In this document: positions 13,987 to 19,336 of the stretch, piece by piece
How the letters are laid out: every line of letters starts with the position of its first letter
Position numbering within the stretch: position 1 is the first letter of the stretch
Source: JBBREP01 sp036501845
GTDB taxonomy: Bacteria > Actinomycetota > Acidimicrobiia > IMCC26256 > PALSA-610
Length of the DNA stretch: 19,336 bases
Direction of reading: 5' to 3'
Assembly: GCA_036501845.1 (NCBI GenBank)
Contig: DASXZO010000117.1
Span: 1 to 19,336, forward strand
Notes under the pieces: model-generated
Told to the model about the DNA's origin: nothing
What the model saw: the letters and a program-made list of their open reading frames with translations, nothing else
The model's database searches: none
Made by a program: the position numbers and the translations under genes

Positions 13987-15129
13987 ATGGCACAGACCGA
14001 CGGGGCCGGCGGCGTGGTCGGGGTGGTGTTCGGCGGCCCTTCGCCCGAGCACGACATCAGCATTCTCACCGGCCTGCAGGCCGCGCGTGCGCTGGCGTCC
14101 GACGGCGTCGACGTGTGCTGCCTCTACTGGAAGAAGAATGCCGAGTGGCTGCGCGTGCCCGTCGACGCCGAGGCGAAGGACTTCCTCGAGCCGGAGCCGA
14201 AGGGCGCAGTACACGTGGAGCTCCGCGTGCCCGGCGGCTTTGTCGAACCGCGCCGCATGAGAGCCAGCGCGATCGAGCTCGACTCGGTGCTCAATTGCTG
14301 CCACGGAGGACCCGGCGAGGACGGCACGCTCACCGGCCTGCTCGCGCTCGCCGGACTTGCCGTGAGCGGCCCGCGCCCACAAGCGAGCGCGCTGATGATG
14401 GACAAGCTCGCCGCCGCCGGCACCGCCGCGGCCGCGGGCGTGCCCACCATCGCCACTTCGCTCGTGCCGCTCAAGGGTGACGGCGCCGCGGTGCTCGCAT
14501 CGTTGCCTCCCACGCCTTGGGTGGTGAAGCCGCGCTTCGGCGGTTCGTCGCTCGGCGTGGAGGCCGGAGTGGACGACCTCGACACCGCACGCGCACTCGC
14601 GCGGCGAGGCGTCGGCCGTGCGGGAATGCTCATCCAACCGTTGCTCGAAGGCTGGCGCGACGTGAACATCGCGGTGCGCACGTATCCCGAGCTCCAGCTC
14701 AGCGAGATCGAGCGCCCCCTGCGCGACGAGTCGACGATCTACGGCTACCACGACAAGTACCTCGCCGGCGGTGGCGGCGCGGGCATGGACTCGGCACCGC
14801 GCGAGCTCCCCGCGAACCTGCCGGCGAAGGTGCGCGAGCAGATCCTCGACTACGCGCGCACGCTCGTGAGCGCGTTCGGCATCACGGGCGCGCCGCGCAT
14901 CGACTTCCTCTGGGACGGCGACGACCAGGTTGTGCTCTGCGAGGTGAATGCGATCCCGGGCGCGTGGGGCGCGTACCTCTGGCAAGCGATCGACATTGCG
15001 CCTGCACGCCTCTACCGCAACCTCGTCGACGAGGCTCGACACGCGCCCGTGCTCGAGCCGCAGTGGGCCGCCACGAGCGATGGCAAGGCGTTGCGCGCCG
15101 CGGGTTCCATCGCGGCCAAGCTCACGTGA
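13987..15129 (+). CDS. D-alanine--D-alanine ligase family protein with altered C-terminal loop
   Basis: The 380-residue ATP-grasp enzyme is related to Ddl, which joins two D-alanines for peptidoglycan. The motifs are FGGPSPEHDISI with E21, HGGPGEDG (106-113), MMDKLAAAG, VVKPRFGGSSLGV with K181 and S187, STIYGYHDKYLAGG with K257 and Y258, PRIDF with R304, and EVNAIPG with metal ligands E319 and N321. After that, Ddl enzymes have a T-S-x-S loop whose second serine contacts the second D-Ala carboxylate. Here the loop is AWGAYLW, with Y330 at that site. First-site and ATP residues are thus intact while the acceptor site is changed, suggesting a different second substrate (inference). ATG 13987 fits a leaderless start. 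It is the first gene of the cassette with the MurF-like ligase. Confidence 0.9.
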   Translation: MAQTDGAGGVVGVVFGGPSPEHDISILTGLQAARALASDGVDVCCLYWKKNAEWLRVPVDAEAKDFLEPEPKGAVHVELRVPGGFVEPRRMRASAIELDSVLNCCHGGPGEDGTLTGLLALAGLAVSGPRPQASALMMDKLAAAGTAAAAGVPTIATSLVPLKGDGAAVLASLPPTPWVVKPRFGGSSLGVEAGVDDLDTARALARRGVGRAGMLIQPLLEGWRDVNIAVRTYPELQLSEIERPLRDESTIYGYHDKYLAGGGGAGMDSAPRELPANLPAKVREQILDYARTLVSAFGITGAPRIDFLWDGDDQVVLCEVNAIPGAWGAYLWQAIDIAPARLYRNLVDEARHAPVLEPQWAATSDGKALRAAGSIAAKLT

Positions 15130-15164
15130 GCTCGCGAGCCACCCTCACACCCATCTTCTCATGA
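15126..15164 (+). other. Bridging micro-ORF, 12 codons
   Basis: GTG 15126 overlaps the ligase stop (GTGA). The frame reads MSSRATLTPIFS, and its TGA 15162-15164 overlaps the hydrolase ATG (ATGA). It fills the gap exactly, and the hydrolase has no ribosome site, so it is a candidate reinitiation relay. Confidence 0.35.
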
Positions 15165-15925
15165 GCGTTCGCAGCTATCTCGACGGCGCGGTGTTCGCCG
15201 AGCGGCGTACCGGCGCTGGTACGGGTCCGGCCACCCCGCTGCTCGCGATGCACGGTTGGGGCCGCGATCGCAGCGACATGGTGCGGTTCGTCGGCGATCG
15301 CGACGCGTTGATTCCCGACATGCCGGGCTTCGGCGCGTCACCGGCGCCGCCCGACGCATGGGGCGCGGCCGACTACGCGCGCGTGGTCGCGGAGATGCTC
15401 GAAGCCGACGGCGCCGCGCCCTACGTGGTGGTGGGCCATAGTTTCGGCGGCCGTGTGGCCGCCGCGCTCGCGGCCGAACGCCCCGACCTCGTGGCGGGTG
15501 TGGTGTTCCTCGGTGTGCCCCTCGTCCCGCTCGCACCGGCCGGACGGCCGGCGTTCACGTATCGCGCCGCGCGCGCCCTCCACCGTTGGAAGCTGCTGCC
15601 CGAGGCGTCGATGGAACGCATGCGCCAGCGCTACGGCTCGGCCGACTACAAAGCCGCGCAGGGCGTGATGCGCGGCGTGCTCGTGCGCCTGGTGGCCGAG
15701 GACTACTCGCCATACCTCGCGCGCATCGACGCGCCCGTCGCCTTCTGCTGGGGCGCACGCGACACCACCGTGCCGACCGAAGTGGCCACGCGCGCCGCGG
15801 CGCTCACACCGCACGTGGTCGGCATCGACATCGTCGACGATGCGGGGCACGACGTGATGTTCGACGCGCCCGAACGTGCACGAGCGGCCGTCGACAAGGT
15901 GATCGCCGCTGCAGGGCACTCGTGA
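15161..15925 (+). CDS. Alpha/beta hydrolase
   Basis: The 254-residue serine hydrolase fold shows an oxyanion HGWGRDRSDM segment near residue 31, nucleophile S94 in VVVGHSFGGRVAA, D201 in CWGARDTTVP and H230 in DDAGHDVMFDAPE. The complete triad indicates an active esterase, amidase or thioesterase. A short cap around 125-175 (FTYRAARALHRWKLLPEAS) precedes the Asp. There is no signal peptide or membrane helix, so it should act in the cytoplasm. It lies between the Ddl-like and MurF-like ligases, its stop overlapping the next start (GTGA). Trimming, editing or release of a ligated peptide or activated ester would fit this position, but that is inference. ATG 15161 is the only reasonable start in frame. 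Confidence 0.92.
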   Translation: MSVRSYLDGAVFAERRTGAGTGPATPLLAMHGWGRDRSDMVRFVGDRDALIPDMPGFGASPAPPDAWGAADYARVVAEMLEADGAAPYVVVGHSFGGRVAAALAAERPDLVAGVVFLGVPLVPLAPAGRPAFTYRAARALHRWKLLPEASMERMRQRYGSADYKAAQGVMRGVLVRLVAEDYSPYLARIDAPVAFCWGARDTTVPTEVATRAAALTPHVVGIDIVDDAGHDVMFDAPERARAAVDKVIAAAGHS

Positions 15926-17454
15926 CGACCGTCGCCGCAATCGCAGGACTGCTCGCGATCGTCGTCACCGGCGTGCGCTGGCTACGCGTGATGCAACGCG
16001 AGCACTACATCGCCGACTCGTGCTTCACCACGGCGCGCCGCTGGATCTTGCGCCGACCGTTGGAGAAGGTCGCGCTGATCCCCGCCCTTGCCGGCGCCGT
16101 AGTGGCTCTGGTGGCGCCGCACCGCACTGCGGCGGCGATCGGCGCGCTCGTCGCCGCGGTGTGTGCCTCGGTGTTCCCGTTCGGCATGTCACTGCTCGGA
16201 CGCGACTCGCGCGTGAAGATGACACGACGCGCGATCACGCTGGCGTCGGTCGTCGGATTCCTCGCCGTAGCTGTAGTCGGCATTGTTTCGCCGTTCGGCC
16301 GCTGGTACACGGGTCCGGCGATCGCAGCATTACTCATGCCGCTGCTCGTCGACATCGGTGCGTGGATCACGGCGCCGATCGAGGCGCGCATCCTGGGCCG
16401 CTACCGCGATGCCGCGGCCAAAAAGCTCCGCACGATCGGGCCGAAGGTGATCGCCGTCACCGGCAGCTGGGGCAAGACGTCGACGAAACGCCACGTGGCC
16501 GATCTGTTGCGCGACTCGGTGTCGGTGCTGGCGTCACCCGCGTCGTTCAACAATACCGGCGGTCTCTCGCTCACCATCAACAACCACATGAGCCCGGGCT
16601 GCGAGGTGTTCGTGGCCGAGATGGGCATGTACGGCCCGGGCGAGATCCGAGCGCTCACCGAGTGGATCGTTCCCGACGTCGCCATCATCTGCGCGGTGGG
16701 CCCGATGCACCTCGAGCGCGCCGGCTCGATCGAGGCGATCGTGGCCGCCAAGTCGGAGATTCTCGAGCGGGCGTCGCAAGCCGTCCTGTGGGTGTCGAAC
16801 CCGCTGCTCGACGAGCTCGCGGCGCAACAGACCATTCGGGTGTGGCGCGTCGGGTGGCGGGGCACCCCCAACCTCGATGTCGAGGTGGCCGTGGGCGACG
16901 ACAACGACACGATCGAGGTGTCGCGCTCTGGCCAGGTGATCGGCACGTGCTCGCGGGCCAACGGCGTGCATCCGGAGAACGCGGCGTGCGCGGTAGCTGC
17001 AGTGCTCGCGTACGGGCTCGACGAGCGCGCGATTGCCGCGGCGTTGCCAACATTGGCCGGCCCCGAGCATCGCGCCACCATCGCGCACACCGAGGCGGGC
17101 GTGTTCGTGATCGACGACACGTTCAACTCGAACCCCGAGGGCGCAGCGCGCGCGCTCGACTCGCTCGTGCACGCCATACCGAACGGTCAGCGTGCGGTCG
17201 TCACCCCCGGATTCGTGGAGCTCGGTGCAGCGCAATTCGAGGAAAACGAGCAGTTCGCCACGGCCGTGATCGCCTCCGACGTCACGCTCGTGGTGGTGGG
17301 ATACACGAACCGCCGCGCGCTGGTGCAGGGCGCCGGCGGAACTGCGACCGTGGTGGTGCGCAACCGGAACGCGGCCCGCGATTGGGTGCGCGCCCAGCTC
17401 CACTCGGGTGACGGCGTGCTCTGGGAGAACGACCTCCCCGACTACTACCCATGA
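15922..17454 (+). CDS. MurF-like Mur ligase with N-terminal membrane helices
   Basis: A 510-residue ATP-dependent peptide ligase. Residues 181-500 correspond to the central and C-terminal domains of MurF: P-loop VTGSWGKTSTKRHV with K185, SFNNTGGLSLTINNH, VAEMGMYGPGEI, AVGPMHLERAGSIEAIVAAKSEI holding the catalytic His and the Lys usually carbamylated, GVHPENAACAVAAVLAYG and DDTFNSNPEGAARAL. The usual N-terminal domain that binds the UDP-sugar is absent. In its place are about 170 residues with some five hydrophobic segments (3-20, 48-66, 68-88, 104-124, 131-150), which should put the ligase at the membrane's inner face. Lipid-linked or recycled muropeptide substrates are therefore possible, as inference. 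GTG 15922 overlaps the hydrolase stop, and the gene's own stop overlaps the methyltransferase start. Confidence 0.92.
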   Translation: MTTVAAIAGLLAIVVTGVRWLRVMQREHYIADSCFTTARRWILRRPLEKVALIPALAGAVVALVAPHRTAAAIGALVAAVCASVFPFGMSLLGRDSRVKMTRRAITLASVVGFLAVAVVGIVSPFGRWYTGPAIAALLMPLLVDIGAWITAPIEARILGRYRDAAAKKLRTIGPKVIAVTGSWGKTSTKRHVADLLRDSVSVLASPASFNNTGGLSLTINNHMSPGCEVFVAEMGMYGPGEIRALTEWIVPDVAIICAVGPMHLERAGSIEAIVAAKSEILERASQAVLWVSNPLLDELAAQQTIRVWRVGWRGTPNLDVEVAVGDDNDTIEVSRSGQVIGTCSRANGVHPENAACAVAAVLAYGLDERAIAAALPTLAGPEHRATIAHTEAGVFVIDDTFNSNPEGAARALDSLVHAIPNGQRAVVTPGFVELGAAQFEENEQFATAVIASDVTLVVVGYTNRRALVQGAGGTATVVVRNRNAARDWVRAQLHSGDGVLWENDLPDYYP

Positions 17455-18074
17455 CCGACCCGCGTTACGAACGTTTCCCCTCGCGCTTCTTCGAACGCGA
17501 CGACAGCCACAACGACGCCAGCTTCTATCGCGAGCCGCGGCTCGTCACGCACATCGACAACCACGCGATCGCGGCCGTCGGCGGCCTCTACGAAGAACTC
17601 GCGATCAGCGGTGACGTGCTCGACCTGATGAGCTCGTGGATCTCGCATTTCCGCACCGCGCCGCGATCGCTCACGGTGCTCGGCATGAACCGTGCCGAGC
17701 TCGACACCAACCCGATGGCAACCAGTCGCGTCGTACACGATCTGAATCTCGAGCCCGCGCTGCCATTCGCCGACGCGACGTTCGACGCGGTCACGTGCTG
17801 CGTATCGGTGGACTATCTCGTGCGCCCGCTCGAAGTGTTCGACGACGCGGCGCGCGTGCTGCGACCTGGCGGCGTGTTCGTGTGCACGTTCTCGAATCGC
17901 CTGTTCCCCACCAAAGCGATCCTGGGCTGGCGGGCGAGCGACGACGCCGCGCACTGCGCGATCGTCTCGACCTACTTCGAGCTGGCGGGCGCGTATGAGC
18001 CGGCCGAAGCGATGCAGGTGGTGGCCGAGCCCGGCCGCGACCCCCTCTACGCGGTCTGGGCCCGCCGCAAATAA
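17451..18074 (+). CDS. Class I SAM-dependent methyltransferase
   Basis: The 207-residue product resembles type-11 methyltransferases. The SAM-binding strand reads GDVLDLMSSWISHF in place of the usual glycine-rich loop, a variant I associate with a distinct group of small bacterial methyltransferases. It is followed by LTVLGMNRAELDTN (acidic ribose contact), VVHDLNLEPALPFADATFDAVTCCVSVDYL (motifs II-III) and ARVLRPGGVFVCTFSNRLFPTKA. The acceptor is unknown. ATG 17451 overlaps the stop of the MurF-like gene (ATGA), so it is co-translated with the ligase cassette. Modification of a cassette product is possible, but an unrelated role cannot be excluded. Confidence 0.92.
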   Translation: MTDPRYERFPSRFFERDDSHNDASFYREPRLVTHIDNHAIAAVGGLYEELAISGDVLDLMSSWISHFRTAPRSLTVLGMNRAELDTNPMATSRVVHDLNLEPALPFADATFDAVTCCVSVDYLVRPLEVFDDAARVLRPGGVFVCTFSNRLFPTKAILGWRASDDAAHCAIVSTYFELAGAYEPAEAMQVVAEPGRDPLYAVWARRK

Positions 18075-18097
18075 CGCTTCTTTCCAAGGAATTCCTA

Positions 18098-18125
18098 TTT
18101 ACAACAGTGATTACTGTCGTAAAGT
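18098..18125 (+). promoter_or_regulatory. Palindromic operator overlapping the SDR promoter
   Basis: TTTACAACAGT (18098-18108) and ACTGTCGTAAA (18113-18123) form an inverted repeat with 10 of 11 pairs and a GATT centre. Within it TTTACA could be a -35 and TAAAGT (18120-18125) a -10, 16 bases apart. A repressor such as a TetR- or MarR-type protein bound here would block transcription of the SDR-queA pair. A second perfect palindrome, AGGAATTCCT, lies just upstream at 18087-18096. The region is distinctly AT-rich for this window. Confidence 0.6.
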
Positions 18126-18146
18126 GGGGCAAGGAAAGGAACCACC

Positions 18147-18887
18147 ATGACCACTACTCGCAGCGACACTCGCACCACCGCTCGGACGGCGATCGTCACC
18201 GGAGCATCACGAGGTCTGGGGCTGGCGCTCACGAGCGCGCTGGCCCGCCAGGGATGGCACGTCGTGGCCGACGCCCGCGACGGCCAGGCCCTGCACGCCG
18301 CCGTGCACACCGCCCTGGGCGCCGACCCGCATGTCACCCTCGTGGCCGGCGACGTGACCGATCCAGCCCACCGCCAGGCGCTCATAGACGCTGCAGGCGG
18401 ATCCATCGACCTCGTCGTGAACAACGCCGGCGGACTCGGACCCTCACCGTTGCCGGCGCTCGACTCCGTCGACCCGAACGAGCTCGCCACGCTGTTCGCA
18501 GTGAACGTGGTCGCCCCGCTTGCCCTGATCCAGACCGCGTTCCCTCATCTCGCGCCGCACGCCACGATCGTGAACATCACGTCCGACGCGTCAGTGGAGC
18601 CCTACGAAGGTTGGGGCGTGTACGGCACCACCAAGGCCGCGCTCGACCATCTCGGTGCAGTGCTCGCCGCCGAGAACCCCGGCGTGCGCGTGCTCACCCT
18701 CGATCCCGGCGACATGCGCACGCGCATGCACCAGGACGCATTCCCGGGCGAGGACATCTCCGACCGCCCGCTCCCCGAAGCGAGCGTGCCGGGCATCCTC
18801 ACCCTCATCGACAGCGACACTGCGTCAGGGCGCTACCGCATCGCGCAGGTGGACCCGGTCGAGGTATCGCACCAGGAGGTGGCATGA
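18147..18887 (+). CDS. Short-chain dehydrogenase/reductase (SDR)
   Basis: The 246-residue classical SDR has the NAD(P) motif TGASRGLG (18-25), GDVTDPAH for the adenine contact, NNAGG (92-96), a serine in NITSDAS and the active-site pair Y159/K163 in YGTTKAALDHL, then LDPGDMRTRMH. An Arg in the first loop and DARDG after strand two leave NADP versus NAD open. Substrate is unknown. ATG 18147 has AAGGAAAGGA at 18131-18140, a strong site. The gene has its own promoter inside a palindrome, so it is probably inducible. Its stop overlaps the start of the QueA-like gene (ATGA). Confidence 0.94.
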   Translation: MTTTRSDTRTTARTAIVTGASRGLGLALTSALARQGWHVVADARDGQALHAAVHTALGADPHVTLVAGDVTDPAHRQALIDAAGGSIDLVVNNAGGLGPSPLPALDSVDPNELATLFAVNVVAPLALIQTAFPHLAPHATIVNITSDASVEPYEGWGVYGTTKAALDHLGAVLAAENPGVRVLTLDPGDMRTRMHQDAFPGEDISDRPLPEASVPGILTLIDSDTASGRYRIAQVDPVEVSHQEVA

Positions 18888-19336
18888 CCATGATCACCGC
18901 AACAACCAACGACCGGGCCGTCGTGTTCAGCGAGCCGCTCGCGTTCGACCTTCCGCCCGCACTCGAAGCCACCGAACCGCCTGAGCTCACGCTCGGCCGG
19001 CGCGATGCCGTGAAGTTGATGGTGTCGCGCGGTACGGAGGCGCCGGTGCACACTCACGCCAACGACCTCGCCCGCCATCTCGATCCCGGCGACCTCGTGG
19101 TGTTGAACACCTCGGCGACCGTGCCCGCGGCCGTCGACGCCATCGACCACGGCAACTACGTGGTCGTGCACTTCTCCACCGAGATGCCAGATAAGAGTTG
19201 GCTTGTCGAGGTGCGGACGCCGGTTGACGGCGCCGCGACACAGCCGAACTTCGGCGACTTCACCGGTCACCGGCTCGAGCTGCCGGGTGGCGCCACGGTG
19301 GAGCTGCGCGAGCGTTTCCCAGGTTCGATCCGGCTC
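18884..19336 (+). CDS. QueA-like protein (S-adenosylmethionine:tRNA ribosyltransferase-isomerase family), 5' part
   Basis: The first 151 codons are present and the gene runs off the right edge. The product opens FDLPPALEATEPPE and continues to HLDPGDLVVLNTSATVPAAVDA, matching the N-terminal pattern of QueA (FELPESLIA, then LNPGDLLVFNNTRVIPARL). QueA transfers ribosyl from SAM to preQ1 in tRNA during queuosine synthesis. The conserved NNTRVIPAR stretch is NTSATVPAA here, so the arginines are lost, and function may have diverged. No tgt or queuosine gene is nearby. ATG 18884 overlaps the SDR stop; ATG 18890, six bases on, is better spaced from AGGAGGT (18874-18880) and could be the true start. 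Co-expressed with the SDR. Confidence 0.82.
   Translation, partial: MTMITATTNDRAVVFSEPLAFDLPPALEATEPPELTLGRRDAVKLMVSRGTEAPVHTHANDLARHLDPGDLVVLNTSATVPAAVDAIDHGNYVVVHFSTEMPDKSWLVEVRTPVDGAATQPNFGDFTGHRLELPGGATVELRERFPGSIRL

Noticed and set aside
13909..15042. Upstream extension of the LLM gene to about 700 codons
   Set aside because: The extra part is antisense to the Ddl-like gene, and a strong ribosome site marks ATG 13908 as the start.
13987..18074. Vancomycin-resistance type (vanHAX) cluster
   Set aside because: There is no dehydrogenase, D,D-dipeptidase or two-component system, and the hydrolase is a serine alpha/beta hydrolase rather than a zinc VanX/VanY type.
18087..18123. Intrinsic terminator after the methyltransferase gene
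   Set aside because: The palindromes here lack a T-run after the stem and fit better as operator and promoter of the SDR gene.

Overview
This is a dense, high-GC stretch of bacterial chromosome with no rRNA, tRNA, CRISPR array, phage gene or transposase that I can recognise. It most likely comes from an actinobacterium, perhaps Acidimicrobiia. The pointers are the GC-rich third codon positions, many GTG starts, -10-like TANNNT hexamers placed just before start codons as for leaderless mRNAs, a deazaflavin (F420)-type nitroreductase, a luciferase-like flavin oxidoreductase, and a QueA-like protein of an actinobacterial kind. The taxonomic call is inference.

Layout. Positions 1-272 hold the probable first codons of a gene leaving the left edge on the minus strand, then a two-copy tandem repeat. 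The plus strand follows with an SRPBCC/polyketide-cyclase protein (273-758), a secreted two-repeat plus fibronectin-III protein (883-2388) and an aldehyde dehydrogenase (2438-3826). A minus-strand operon read right to left from 8232 to about 3848 carries metY, metX, a PPOX-fold flavoprotein, a sphingosine-1-phosphate-lyase-like PLP enzyme and one or two tiny ORFs. Back-to-back promoters at 8284-8345 separate it from a plus-strand group: acyl-CoA dehydrogenase, cyclase-family hydrolase, F420-type nitroreductase and SnoaL-like protein. A large DUF3592-like membrane protein (11505-12935) then converges on a minus-strand LLM-class oxidoreductase (12940-13908).

The most interesting block is 13987-18074. 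It encodes a D-Ala-D-Ala-ligase-family enzyme with an altered second-substrate loop, an alpha/beta hydrolase, a MurF-like ligase whose usual UDP-binding N-terminal domain appears replaced by membrane helices, and a methyltransferase. All four are tightly coupled. It looks like a membrane-tethered peptide-ligation cassette related to peptidoglycan precursor synthesis, with unknown substrate. The right edge holds an SDR gene under a palindrome-embedded promoter, coupled to a truncated QueA-like gene.

A second pattern runs across the window. Where neighbouring genes do not overlap directly, the gap is in several places spanned exactly by a 9-18 codon micro-ORF. Its start overlaps the upstream stop (GTGA or ATGA) and its stop overlaps the next start (ATGA or GTGA). 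This occurs at 2385-2441, 3976-4029, 6908-6937 and 15126-15164, and suggests relay-type termination-reinitiation.
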